A program made the translations under genes and the position numbers. The notes under the pieces were generated by a model, which saw only the letters and a program-made list of their open reading frames with translations, was not told the origin of the DNA and made no database searches. Below, piece after piece: positions 48,117 through 61,618 of a stretch of DNA of 64,000 nucleotides. The stretch comes from Dasypus novemcinctus (taxonomy: Eukaryota; Chordata; Mammalia; Cingulata; Dasypodidae), in the NCBI RefSeq assembly GCF_030445035.2, contig NC_080677.1, positions 114,569,263-114,633,262 on the forward strand, read 5' to 3'. Every line of letters starts with the position of its first letter. The stretch's first letter is position 1.

Positions 48117-49382
48117 ATACAAAGGAAGTCAATTCTGTTGTTTCTACAATTCTAGAATTCTAAATAACCCTGCTCAAATATATATTTTCCTTTCAAATAG
48201 CATCAGACCTCAGACCATTGGACTCAACTTGGGGCAACGTCATTTTCCTTTATATAGAATGTTACACTAGGGTGCAATTCAGAATATACAAGTGAATAAT
48301 CTAATGGAGAAAACATTGGACTGATATTTGTAGCTGGACTGTACCTTGGGCACGTACAATCCTACTTTTTAAAAGCAGGACTAGTGTATATATTACTCTC
48401 TCATAAGCAAAAAAAAAGAAATAGAAAACAATTTGAAGCCCATCTATTATTAGATAAATGTCTACCAACAAATGTTTCTCTAGTGGTCAATACTGAATAG
48501 ATAATATTCCAAAAAGTGAAGGCAGGGGATTTCTTATTACCGAGATCTGGCCCTGTGCACAACAGTTTCCGTTTAGGAACTTAGGGATAAAACCCATCAT
48601 TCTCACAGAGGAACTGTGTAATCAGTCTCAAATACTAATTTTATTTAAGTGTTTAAGTATTTTATGATGCTAGAAAAACTAATTTTAATTATTTTGTTGT
48701 ATAATATATAAGTATATACGGCAAAACACTGTTTTCAGTCCTAAACAATTTGTGGGTGGGGGGGTCAAGTTATTTATGGTAATTTTATTTTGCAGTGTAA
48801 ACTCAGACTTAAAATTTAAAGTACTTTCAAGATAACACATACCATACTCTCATATTCCCTTGTGTAAGTATCATTATACTTTACCTGGCTCAGAAAATAT
48901 TTTATTAAAGAAGAAATTATGGTTAAAGTTCTGCCATCTTACTGTTAGCCTGGTATAGTACTTAGACCATAACAAAAGTTGATCACAAACTGATTAATCT
49001 AGTTTTCAGGGGGAAAAAACAACAGTAAAAATTGCATATGTGCCTATAGTGTGCAAAGAGCACTAAAGCACTTACACCATCACCCCTGTTCTCAAAGAGC
49101 TTATTGTGTAGATGGTGAGACAATACAAGTACGTGAAAAGCTCAACAATTATAATCTAAAAAAGCAATAGAGGAAATGTCACAGGGTTTAAATGATTAAT
49201 AAGTGTTACAAAAGTTTAGTAAAAAGAGAGGTAAGTGAGGAACGCATGTGAGAATATGCTGGTAGGTGAACAATTCAGAATGTAGACCCCTTAAACCTGA
49301 AAACCTCAAGAGATTGAAACTATCTTTGCTATTTCTACAAAACACTGGACTAGAACATTTACAAAGTACAGAGAAAGGCCCA

Positions 49383-49860
49383 GGGAAGCAGATGTGGTTC
49401 AGACAAGTGAGCTCCTGCCTACCACATGGGAGGTCCATGGTTCAGTTCCCAGTACCTCCTAAAGAAGACAGTGAGCTGGCATGATGGGCAGGCCCAGCAA
49501 GCTGACACAACAAGATGACGCAACAAGAGACACAGGAAGAAAAACATAATGAGAGATACAACAAAGCAGGGACCAGAGGTTCCTGGTGTCTCCTAAAAGA
49601 AACAAGCAATACAGCAAGCAGATGTGATGGGCAGGTGCGGCAAGATGATGCGGCAAGATGATGCAACAAGAGAGAGAAGAAGAAAAAACATAATGAGACA
49701 TAGAACAAAGCAAGGAATGGAGGTGGCTCAAGCGATTAGGTGCCTCCATCCCACATCAGAGGTTCCAGGTTCAGTTCCCGGTGCCTTTTAAAGACAGAGC
49801 ACAGAGCAAGTGCAAACAACAAGGCGGTGGGGAGAAATAAATAAATATGCATTTTTTTAA
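49383..49860 (+). mobile_element. Composite DAS-related SINE with an internal 143-bp duplication
   Basis: The head gaagcagatgtggttcagac has a B-box-like ggttcagttccc. A segment of about 110 bp starting gatgggcagg at 49483 recurs at 49626. A further tRNA-like block (gaggtggctcaagcgattag, then ggttcagttcccgg) follows at 49719-49790. The tail is aataaataaatatgc. Target-site duplication not clear (aaaggcc and aaagcct). Confidence 0.8.
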
Positions 49861-52329
49861 AAAGCCTATTTTATAAGCAATGGCTTTATTACAAGATAGA
49901 ATTAAGCTGTGTTCGGACAGCAGACCTTTCATAGAAAATCATAAAGCAGAAACAGATGAATGGGCCAGGCAAGAGCACACAGCATCACAGCCACCAGTGA
50001 GTTTCTTTTTCATTCTTCAAATTAACTACCGTGTGTTAATCACTATGAAATGCAAAAGTATAAATATCAAAATGTGGGCAAACTTGCTTCTTACACTAAG
50101 TTGTCCTAAGTAACAAGTCAATGAGTTACTCCGTTTTGCATATAATCTTCGCATGAAGTAATTATTTTCAAACTGGTTTCACAAACTATAAAATTGTCTC
50201 CCGAGTCACCAGGGTAGAAACTGAGGGGCACTAAGACAACCCATCCTTCCCATCTTGATTTCTTCTATACACATCAGGGTACCATGTGAGATGTCACTTG
50301 AAAAATACAACCTGCTGCTAAGACTGAAAACATTAAACATCTATGTACAAGGACAACATGGTGGGATAAAACACACTTAAGAGCAACCCTAAAGCAAAAG
50401 GCTATTTCAAGTATTTGTTTCCTTTAATATACTTCGTGCCACCAAATCAGAATTTTGTCTCATTTTGGAATTCTAGCTTCTACCTTCCTTTGGTACCCCT
50501 TCCTCAAGGTTTCTTCATTAAACAATAAAAACATGGGCCTTATTAAACCAGCTTGATACAACTAAATTCACAAATCTACCCATTTCTCTAGTTTTCATGT
50601 TTGGGTAGAGTCAGCTGGCTCACACTTTCAGCCCTCATCCTCAATTTACTCCATTCTTGACTGGGGCCAGAGACCTCATATTTCAGGTGAAATTGCTCTC
50701 TGATAGTGGACAGACAGCCCAACTGAGGAGCAGCTGTTGAGAATCCCAATCATAAAAACATCCTGAAAAGAGTTTATCCTGCTCTTCAGTTTTTAACCCT
50801 TACCTAATAATTACTCCCAGCAGCCTCAATCTGCAGCCTGGTCTTGTTTTTCTAGAAAGTTTCTATTTTCCCTTCACTGTTGTCCTTTTAATTCAAAATG
50901 AGAGGTTCTGGTGGTTAGGTTACCTCCTTAAACAAATCTTTCTTAGTATAAGTGGCTGCGCATCTAAAACTTAGTTCCCATTATGTTTACTCCTATGTCA
51001 GTTTCAGAGGGCTACTTTTAAATCTTCATGCATTTTTAGATGGACACAGAGTGCCCAACTATTGCACCTTCCCCATACTCCCCTCCCCATTAGTTTTGGG
51101 ATGAAGTCCAACTCTAATTATTAGCATATGATTTTAAGAAAGACTGAAGTTGCTCAAATCTTCAAAACATATCTTTAAGTATCTCAAATTATGCTTGTCC
51201 TATATGTTAAACCAAACTTTAAAGAGAAGATGAAATTTCTCATATTTGAATTTAAAAGAGTGCCATTATAATAAAGATGTGCAATATTTTAGGACAGCCA
51301 CAAAAAGCATTTCAATTTACTAAAATATGCCAAGAAAAATGACTTTTGTGAATAAACTCTTCCAGACAAACATCATAAAACCAGATAGTTATGGAAAATG
51401 TTATTCTACTTAAACAAATAGAGTTTACACTCAAATTTCTAGGATTATGTCTAAAGTAAGATAGGTACCACAGAGCAGATTTACTGGGGCACAGAAAAAT
51501 CTTCCGTGTTTAATAAAGCTGAAAGTGGAGTTTAGACTAAATAAAAAATTTAAGAACTCAAATGAAAGAGTTCTGTACAAAACAGGAAAACTTGAATAAA
51601 TCAACAGCAAAATCATCAAATTTTATTCCCACAAGTAGAAGGAAATAAAAATGACCTAAAAATATGGTTTGTGCTTTCTGGATATTGTCTTGACTTCCTG
51701 CCATTCTGTCTAGAATACTTCCCTATCTCTTCTACCAAACAGTACTCAATCTTCCAAGTCTTGTCTTTTCTCTTCCACTGAGATCATTCTAGATGACAGT
51801 ACTTATGGCCTGAACCACACTAATTTGGCAACAAACTGTATGCTGTTTGGTGTTATCTATTGTAGTTACTGTTTATCATATGTATTCCTATCTTATCTCT
51901 CACTACCCCACTGAAAGGTCCAGAAGGGGATATTTTGTATGTTCCTCAGCATGCAGTTCATTATCTGAGAAACTTTAGATGCTGCAAATATCTCTTGACT
52001 CAAAGGTCTGACTTAAGAGGAACTAGAAAGTCACTCTAAACACAAAACCTGTTTAACTTTTATTTGCATAATGCTATGAACAAATGTTTCTGTCCAAAAG
52101 GATGCAAATCTTTCTGGAAGCTATAGTAAGTTAAGCTTTGGGGTCCAAATGACTTCTCTGCATGTAACCTAAAGGAAATGAACAACAAAGATATGTTTTT
52201 AATAGTGTTTCAGATGCCAAAACACAAGCAAATATCATTTTTTAAGTTCAATGCATTTAAATTGTTTAAATAAGGAATGATTTTTAGATAGCTATAATAC
52301 AGACACTCAGTGTACAAGATAGTGAACTG

Positions 52330-52560
52330 TCTACAAGATCTATTCTACCCATTTTTCTACTCTAGACACTATTCATTACTCACTATGCACTTTATGAATT
52401 TCATTACTTTAGTACAACAATCAATGAGGTAGCCAGAAGCTTCATTTTACAAATGAGGAAGTTGAGTGAACTCTACTACTTTAAAGTATTTTCCTAAGGC
52501 TATGTAGTTTAAAAAAAGTGTCAATAAGCAAACCCAGTCTGATTCCAAAGCATTTGTTCT
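52330..52560 (-). repeat. MIR relic
   Basis: Antisense MIR order: atgaatttcattactttagt, tttacaaatgaggaagttga, a decayed taaggctatgtag and aacccagtctgattcc. Confidence 0.65.
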
Positions 52561-52599
52561 TGCCACCAAAGCAGTCCTTCTCTTGGCAGGACTTGTGGG

Positions 52600-52830
52600 C
52601 TAAAAAGGGGAGGGCAAAGATGTTTAAGTGCATGCAATATGTGATAAGTGCTATTCTAGCATGAAAAAAGCCCTATGGCAGGGAAGTGAATAATGCTGCC
52701 ATCCTGCATGTAGGATAAATGGTGACTAGAAAAGTAACAGAGGCAGTAAAGCTGACACAAAAGAAGTAAAGGGCATTCCACACAGAATAGAGGGCACCAA
52801 AAGCTGGGAACTCATACAATATAGTAGGAA
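52600..52830 (+). repeat. Ancient repeat relic
   Basis: Fragments such as tgataagtgctattctagca and gggcattccacacagaatag match the same ancient family as 14380-15330. Subfamily not named. Confidence 0.4.
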
Positions 52831-55164
52831 CATTTCAAAAGGTAAATAGATGTATTCCGCACAATGTGCACTTTTCTCTTCTAGAATGCTCCTATAAGGA
52901 ACTATAAAAATCTGTTTGGGAGGGGAATCAGATTATCTAATGAGAACAAGGAAAAGACTTAGATTACTGTTTTATGAAGGCTCAGAAAAGAGTGGCCACT
53001 AGAAGCAGATAGTAAGAAAAAAAAAAAAACCAGGGAAAAACACTTATGAAAAGATGTCTATGTATAAAACTATATATAGAATGAGCAAAATGTAAATTTA
53101 AAATTTAATGCAAAAGGATATATACATTCTTAGAAGTATCAGACTGAATCAGATGGAACCTGAACCAGAATATACAAGCAACAAAGCTGAACGTGAGGAG
53201 CAGAAAATCCAATTTAAGTAATCTGCAAAATTTGAGATTAGAAGTTAAGAGAAAAGCATTCAAGTGAAGAAAAAACAGCACTGATAATTTCCCTTTTTGA
53301 TCATCTCTTTTCCAAGGTAGAAGAAACAAGCAGGAAGTCTTAAGTCTGGACTTAATTCTGACCAACAAAGAACTGGTTGGTTCTTGTGAAAGTAGAAACC
53401 CTAGGAGTATGTGCCAGGATTTACAGAAGCAAGAAATGGGAACTAAACTTGTATTCTGGGATAATAGGTATCCTGGCTTAGTTTTTTGCAATTACTACAG
53501 GTACTGCAATCATTTGTTTACATGTCAATTTTTTTTCTACTAGACTGTAAGCTCCTCTAGAAAAAGGGCCCTGATGTAACAGTTTCTGTATACAGTGAAC
53601 AGTACCTGAACCTCAGTAGGTACTCCATGTTTCCTAAATGAACAACCCTGAAAATTTACTTCCATATTAAAAAGAATTTTTTAAAAAGTTCAGAAGAAGG
53701 ATAGGTGAGGGTAATACTATGGCTCTAAGGCATCTACATTCACAGGCCACAAAAGATGCTAAAACATGACATTCTGATTATACAATAAATAATTCAGTAA
53801 GGAAAAGAAAATGGGAGAAATCTAAAGAAACCAGTTGTTGCACAGGGAGAATCTGATGGGATTAGTTTTGAAAACAAAGTTTAGAAAAGATGGATGAAGG
53901 TGTATAACCTACCTGTATGTAAGAGTATCCTAATCGTTGAGAATTAAAATCAGAAGTCCACAGTGCTCTGAGGATTGTAAAAAAAAAATGCTGAAGGCAA
54001 GAAAAAGTTATGTTTGGAATAAGGAAAACAACGGTTAGGAAAGGCCACCACACATGTCAAGAAAGTGAGGGAGAAGGCAAAGATATGTAAGTAATTCCAT
54101 CTTCATTTTGCTTCCTTCCACATTCTTTATAAAGAATACAACCCTCAAATCGGAAAGGTTGAGACACACAAAGACATTAAAAGAGTATATCTAATCAATT
54201 TAAATGAGTTTAAATAGCTAGGAATAAAGCAAATTATATCCCAGAGTATTAAAGATGTGATCACAAAACAATTGCTAAGTGCAACAAACAGGAAATGGCA
54301 GCGCCCAAAAGTTTTTGGGAAAATTCTGGAACAGATTAGGGGCTTGGTGATTTCTTTAGAAATGAATATGATAGGTTTCTCAGCTACTGCTCTATCCACT
54401 TGCATTTGGGGATATTTTGCACAGGAAATAATAGGTAGTGTTTTAGTTAAGACCTTAGTACTTTTCCAATGTGAAATATACAGGAAATCAAACTTCATTA
54501 ACCTTGAAATTGAACAAGTAGTAAGAGGTGCAACTTCTCCTGACAACTGTTTTCCACTGGAACGTCCTCCCCCTATCATCCCTTGGTCTACTTTCTCTCC
54601 TCTTCTGCTGCCTGCCCAAACTTACAGACTTTGCAGCTAGTTTCCATCCCCATGCCACTAACACATCAGGCCCATCAAAAGGATGGAAAAGAGATCAATG
54701 AAAGCCAAAATGCATTAAAAAAAGAATGCATTCTATGAATAGACGTCTTAGAATGCAAAAGTATATTATATCTTGAATTCAGCAGTTCTATTAAGTTCTC
54801 TGATGGTACTCTTTGGGATAAGATTGTAAAGTCTATTCTTAACAACATAAATATTAACATCAGTAATAACATTTATCTATACTTTATAATTATACAGTCT
54901 TTTAAAAAATGAACTTATAAGATGATATACAAATAAAGCACACTCTACACAAAATCCAAACATATAAAATTTAACAGGTATACATTCAGATTTTTAAAAA
55001 TACATTAGGAAAATGCAGGATTGATGAGATCTAATCAACCAGTAGTAATATGGTTGGAAAAGGTCTAGTTGTTTTACTTAATAGGCTCATAATATTTGAT
55101 AGGACAACTGGGTATGGAATTTCTAAAATGGTAACACTGAGAATATGTTAACAGATGTGCAATG

Positions 55165-55320
55165 TCTAAATTATCAACAGTATGACCTTGGGCAAATCAC
55201 AAATACCATCATGAGGATTAGTTTCCTTACTTATAAAATGGAGATAATACCTACCCCTCAGGATACTTTTATAAAAAGGCTCTGTAAACTTTAAAAGAAT
55301 ATACAAATATTAGTAATAAA
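55165..55320 (+). repeat. MIR relic
   Basis: Sense MIR text: atgaccttgggcaaatcaca, ttataaaatggagataatac and tacctacccctcaggatact in order. Confidence 0.75.
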
Positions 55321-56587
55321 AAAAGTTTTAACGAAAAAGGTCTACTATGTCCTACAATTATCTGATCATATCTAGATTATCATATTCAAGTGTGAATTTA
55401 AGAATGGTATTGTCAAATCAAAATACATGGAGAAATAGACTAGAGAGAACTTGAAATCATGTTAAATATAGAATGGTTGGAAGAAATTGGGATGTTTGAT
55501 CTACCACTAGACAATTGATAATTGCCTTCATATATCTGACAAATTATACTCAAGAGGGACAAATGGGCAAAAGATAAGATTTTGGTTTACCCAAGAGAAA
55601 CATTTGTTTTTGATAGTTACAAGTTGCCCAAAAAACCTCCTACTGAGAAAAATTCCCAGAACAGCTCAGCAGCACACATAAAGAGTTCTGAAAAAGCAGG
55701 TATTCCAGAGGACTTCTACATGGCATATGTGTGTTTGTTTAGGGGAGATACTTATTGATATTTTAATATAGAGATTTGTGAATAACATAAATGAGGAATG
55801 GGATGGTAAAAAAAAAGTGTTAGGTAAAATTAAAAATGTGGGGGGAACTGGGAAAATAAGGAAAAGTCAAGAACTGACTTAGAAGTAAAGGGGAGAAGAG
55901 AAAAGGAAGGGGGGCGGGACGGGCAGGAGCGAGAACCTTACTGTTGAATGCCACAATAGAACCAAGAGGTAAATTATAACTCATGTGCAAATGAATCCAA
56001 TCAAATGCTTCCAAAAGTCCAGCTGCAACAAAAAGCAGATCCACATTTTGTAGGCCTCCAGAAGCAATTAAGAGTATCACTTTCTCAACCATCAGTTTTC
56101 ATTCAACAAACATTTACTGAATGTCTACTCTATACTATTTTCTCTGGAGCTTGGTGCTGTAACATTCTCCAGCAGTCTCCTAAAATCCATGCTGTTCTGC
56201 TGTTTTTTTATTTCTTTAGATCTCTGGAGGCTGGCTGTCCCAAACAGTCAGTGATAACTTTTACTTGCTCACTGCCAATAAAATATTTTAATGGGGGTAG
56301 ATGTTTCTTTTCAGGATTGCATTCACACCAAAGTATTATGCTGCATATGCAGCAAATCCCTTTATGAAATTCCAAAGAATACTGATGTTCATAATTTTCC
56401 AAATAAAGAGATTACCAAATTTTCTAAATGTTATTTAAAACACCAAATCCAAGTTGTTTACTGCAGTTGATTATACAACCCACTTTTATTTCAATAATTA
56501 AGGTTGGTCAATCTCATCTGTTTTTGGCAATATGGCTCCTAACTTGATGCACGGAATTATCTTAAGGATTTAAACCAAAGTCACATA

Positions 56588-56857
56588 GGGGAGTGGATGT
56601 GGCTCAAGCAGTACAGTACCTGCTTCCCATGTGGGAGGTCCAGGTTCAGTTCCTGGTGCCTCCTTAAAAAAAAAAAAGCAAACAATTGAAAAAGGCAACT
56701 CAGGGGAGCCAATGTGGCTCAGTGGTTGAGTGTTGGTTTTCCACCTGTGAAGTTCTAGGTTCAATCCCTGCACCTGGTACCTCAAAAAAATAAATACATA
56801 AATAAAGGGGAAAAAAGTAGTTTTAGCAGAAATACCCAATAGCTTTAAAAATAAAAT
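56588..56857 (+). mobile_element. Dimeric short tRNA-SINE with one target-site duplication
   Basis: Two short tRNA-like units lie head to tail: 56588-56690 (gtggatgtggctcaagcagt, B box ggttcagttcc) and 56703-56815 (ccaatgtggctcagtggttg, B box ggttcaatccc), each with an A-rich end. The pair is flanked by caaagtcacata at 56576-56587 and 56858-56869, so it appears to have inserted as one unit. Confidence 0.85.
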
Positions 56858-57863
56858 CAAAGTCACATAAAGCTCAAATGAGAAGACTGTAATTACCCAT
56901 TTTTCTGAAAAAGGATTTTACTTGACAAATTTGTTGTAACTCAGATATGAATTTCATTTTTTAAAAACTATCTTTTTAGGCATTAAAACACTTACTTTAT
57001 TTCTTCAATTTCAGGAAAAAAGGTTATTTCAGGAAATGAAGTAACATCATTTTACACTGAAACTAAATGAAAGAGATAAAGGTGCAGCCATGGTGATGAA
57101 CATTTACAATCCACAGACCAAGCACATATCTTCCTAAGTTCTTTTTCATTGTTCTAGTTACCCACGCCAAGAAATTAAGGTTTTAAGATTCTTTAAAAAC
57201 AAATGTTTTCAAAACAAACATGCATATTCTGAAAATTAACTATTTTAGCTATGCGTAATGTATGACTAAAAAGTAAGACTGTTCTACTTTTTTCCTCATT
57301 ATTTATTCACATACCAGGGAAAATAAAAATTTTTTAAATTCTACTTTTCTAGTGTTGTCTCAATTTAGAAATAATTACTCCTAATAAGAAGGCATCCTTT
57401 CTATATCTACTAAAGGTGAGATTTTTGTGGAAGACAGCATTTCAAAAGACCTGATGAATTTAGAGGCCTATGCGCTCACCACCAGACCATGAAGGGGCCC
57501 TAGTTTAGAAAGAATTTTAAATATACATTTGAGTGTTCATCATTGCTGTAATTTATTATAATTCTATCTCGAACAAAGGCTGCTAGATAGTCTTGGCAGA
57601 ATCAATTCTCAGTCAGTATTGAGTCTTACTGTGTAGGAAGGAAGGCAGGAAAGAAAGGAAGATCAGAGGAATACATTCTCAAATATAAATCAGAAACTAC
57701 AATTCTTATTCCACAATTTCCTATATAAATTCAGCTTTATACTAAATTAAAAGTAATGCTTTAGCAAAAAATTAATTCTTAATTTTATTAAAAATCACAC
57801 TTTTTAAAAAAAGCTTTGAATTTTAACCACATGGTAAGTGGTAAGTGAATTTTAAAAGAGCTA

Positions 57864-58274
57864 GAGGGAAGTAGATGTGACTCAACTGATAGACGTCCAC
57901 CTACCATATGGAGGGTCCAGGTTTTGATCCCCAGGGCTCTTGACCCATGTGGTAAGCTGGCCCATGCACAGTGCTGCTGTGCACAAGGAGTGCCATGCCA
58001 CGCAGGGGCACCCCCACACAGGGGTGCCCCACACGCAAGTTGTGCGCCCTACAAGAAGAGCTGCCCCGTGCAAAAAAGCACAGCCCACCCAAGAGTGGCA
58101 CCACACTCTTGGAGAGTGTGGACACAGTAAGATGACACAACAAAAAAGATGTAGTTTCCCAGTGCCACTGAATAATGCAAGCAGACACAGAAGAACACAA
58201 AGCAAATGGACACAGACAGTAGACAACGGGGGGAGGGGCGAAGGGGAGAGAAATAAATAAATTTAAAAAAAAAA
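57864..58274 (+). mobile_element. DAS-type SINE
   Basis: Head gaagtagatgtgactcaact, B-box-like ggttttgatcccc, body with the gcacaaggagtgccatgcca block, tail aataaataaatttaaaaaaa. Flanked by ttaaaagagcta at 57852-57863 and 58275-58286 (12 bp, perfect). Confidence 0.95.
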
Positions 58275-60633
58275 TTAAAAGAGCTAAAGTCGCCTTAGCA
58301 GTTGGGAGAATGAGTAATGCCAAGTCTAATAATGTCAAAATCTTTAATTAACTCAACATTTAACAGTACAGTGGTTGATCTTCAATCTACTCCAAAACCC
58401 AGACTACGTTTTCTGTTTCAATGTACTGTTTTGAATTATAAGAGAAATAAGGGGGAAAAAAGAATATGGTGACTAAAACGCAAAAACCAGTTTGGGAAAA
58501 AAAGCTGAAAGGCTAGCAAAATGTTTACTAGGGATACAAAGAGTATGTATGATGAATCTGGTAATCGAGCACAGAAACTGTTGAGTAAACACAGAGCGGT
58601 CTGATGGGGGGAGAGCTCACTCCTTTAAAAAAGGAAAATTCAGACTTATCAGGGATCCACAACAGAATTCACATTAAGATCTAGTTGTGACTTCTCTAAT
58701 TGTGGTAAGTTACACAGAGAAAGAAATGGTTTCTTCTTTAGCCAAAGAAAGAAAAAGAAATGGTAGATGGGTAAGCACAAACTATCAGAATGAGAAGACT
58801 TACAGCGGTGAAGAATTAAAACCTGAAAGCGTGTTATAAAGCAGGTTGCAGGGCTGTGTGTATTTGTTTGGAAGTTATTTAAGATCCTGGCTTATTTTAG
58901 TAACATACTTCATTCCAATTAAATAATCATTAAGCATTTAAAGCATAGGTGTGGTCTTGGGAGTTTACACCTAACAGTGCTGACTAGACTAAAACTCAAG
59001 GTATGTTATACTTGTCTGGGACTAGGAAAAGACTAGTTAGGTTAATAAATGAATGTTAACAGATTAGAAGTAAAAAGATTAGTCTAAATGTGGAGAGGGT
59101 GAGATAGGCATATCAGCAATCCATAATCATAAATTTTAATAATTTATATTTTTAATAGAGAACAATAAGTGGATCTATTGTATGTAATCCAAGACTCCGT
59201 TTAAGGTCAATGGGAAACCTTCCTATTCAGTTGATGAAATTGTCATCCAGAACTTTCTTTTCTTTACCTGTGTATTCAAATTATAAGTCTCACAGATGTC
59301 AGACTTCTTGCGAATGCCAACATATAAAATGACAATGCTTTAAAAATCACAGATTCCAGGTCACTACGTTCTGCTCTGTAGAAACACTGTTTCAGGATGC
59401 AAGGCTGAAAGAGGGTAAGGCTAATAGAGACCTTGGGACAAGATCTCACCATAAACAGTACTAGGCTACAAAAGTTGATTGCAGTCAGTTTCCTTGCATT
59501 TCTTGGAGATGGTGATTAACACCTTCAAATCCCTGTGGAACTTTACCTGTTTCATTATGCTGAAAACAACTCTCTTGATTGAAAAAAAAATTAGCAGATA
59601 TTCTATCACTTTACATGTTGGGCATGGAGTAGGAGCTCTTCTTCAAAGATGAACCTGTGATCACATCTTCAATGTGGGCCAGTATATCTTGGTACTATTT
59701 ATTATAAGATTTTTGTTGCTGTTCTGTAATAGTGATGCCACTGGTCTAGTGATCTTGCATGCTGGTCCTTAAATGCTTTTTAGCAATGCAGAAAAAATTC
59801 TCAAGTATTGGAAACTGAATTCCATCCATTTTACTCATTAGTCTACTTCTGATGTGGGTAATTATGAAATTATTTTAAGTCTGCATTAAGGGTACCTTCA
59901 AGGTTCCCTCCTAAAATTACTCCAAGATCACTGGATCATATTTAGCACCAGGCTGATCTGATAACTTACAGAATCTATGATAATAGTTGCCAGTAGACGA
60001 ACATTTTGAATGCCTTCAACTCATTATTTATACTGATATTCACAGTTTAAAGTCCTTGATGTGAGAGAAGTACTATAATAACTAAACTACAAGGCACAAC
60101 AAAGTTTGGAAAAGAGATACAGCCTAAATCTTGGAAGTATTTTTCCTCCTGGATTACGTATATGGAAGCAAATACAGACTGTGAGGGCTAACAGAATTTT
60201 AAACTGCTTTTAGAATATAACAATGGACAAATCACAATCTTTCTGAATCTTATCATTATCATTATCTTTCCTTTAAAAGGCAAACTGTTAAAACTATGTC
60301 TATCACAGCTCTGAAATTTCATGATTCAAACACAAATCTTTTTAAAATTATCCTTTCCTTAGGTTTTCCCAAGGACCGTGACATGGATGAGTATTCTCAG
60401 TAGTGAGAGTGGCACTAGCGAGAATAAAGTTAGGAAAATATCTGTTCAGATAAAAACACGACCAGGGTGAAGTGGATACCAGTATTGTAACCTCATGACT
60501 TTTAAATAGAATCTATGTTTTCTTAAAAAATATATTTTTTAGAGAAAGACAGTATATAAATAAAGCATCGAGCCTGAACATATTAATTAATCAGAACAAA
60601 GCAGGAACCAAATAAACACATGAAAAGTCATAG

Positions 60634-61618
60634 ATTATGAGACTGGTGAACTGTCTCTGAGCTAAGAATCTATAACTGCAAGTTGCACTCATCTGCTATA
60701 TGGGATCGAAGTCCCTCTCAATTAGAGGTGGAGTGGGCATCATCATCCCAGAATCCTCAGGATTGGGGAAATAAATATAGATTAGAGTGGATTTACTGGT
60801 ATTCTACTATAGACTTATTGGGATTCTAACAACGGAAGAAATTATATCATTGATGTGGAAGCAGTGGCCACTGGAGGTGCTAAAGGCAGGGAGAGGGGAA
60901 AAGGTGTAATATGGGGACATTTTCTGGACTTGGAACTGTCCTGAATGACACTGCAATGACATATACAGGCCATTATATATCCTGCCATAATCTAAAGAAT
61001 TGAGTGGGAGAGTGTGTAAACAACAATGTAAACTATAATCCATGCTTAGTGGCAATGCTCCAAAATGTGATCATCAATTGCAATGAATGTACCACACTAA
61101 TGAAAGAAGCTGTTAAAATCGGGAAAAGTTGGGAAACGGACTTTGGCCCAGTGGTTAGGGCGTCCGTCTACCATATGGGAGGTCCGCGGTTCAAACCCCG
61201 GGCCTCCTTGACCCGTGTGGAGCTGGCCCATGCGCAGTGCTGATGCGCGCAAGGAGTGTCGTGCCACGCAAGGGTGTCCCCTGCGTGGGGGAGCCCCACG
61301 CGCAAGGAGTGCGCCCGTGAGGAAAGCCGCCCAGCGTGAAAAGAAAGTGCAGCCTGCCCAGGAATGGCGCCGCCCACACTTCCCGTGCTGCTGACGACAA
61401 CAGAAGCGGACAAAGAAACAAGACGCAGCAAATAGACACCAAGAACAGACAACCAGGGGAGGGGGGGAAATTAAATAAATAAATAAATCTTTTAAAAAAA
61501 AAAAATGGGGAAAAGTGGCAGGTATGGGGAGTGGGGCATATGGGAATCCCTTATATTTTTAATGTAACATTTTATGTAATCCAAATAGCTTTTAAAAAAT
61601 AAATAAAAATATATTTTT
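60634..61618 (+). mobile_element. L1-type 3' UTR insertion with nested SINE
   Basis: Sense copy of the 3' UTR seen in reverse at 26300-27570: it shares gaggtggagtgggcatc, gtggaagcagtggcc and a cactaatgaaagaagctg block. It ends in an A-rich tail at about 61590-61618 and is flanked by aaaagtcatag near 60623-60633 and 61620-61630. 5'-truncated, about 600 bp without the SINE. No ORF2 sequence. Confidence 0.7.
61130..61507 (+). mobile_element. DAS-type SINE (young subfamily) nested in an L1 3' UTR
   Basis: Head gggaaacggactttggccca, A box tggcccagtggttag and B box ggttcaaaccccg; body with the gcgcaaggagtg blocks; tail of A and aaat units. Flanked by gggaaaagt at 61121-61129 and 61508-61516. This is the cleanest copy in the window. 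Confidence 0.95.

Noticed and set aside
54145-54640. Overlapping 144-codon minus and 127-codon plus frames
   Set aside because: They lie within the CNOT4 intron, have no family resemblance, splice context or codon bias I can see, and overlap each other in opposite directions.
61140-61200. tRNA-like sequence with A and B boxes
   Set aside because: It is the head of a SINE with body, tail and target-site duplications, not a free tRNA gene. The same holds for the other SINE heads.
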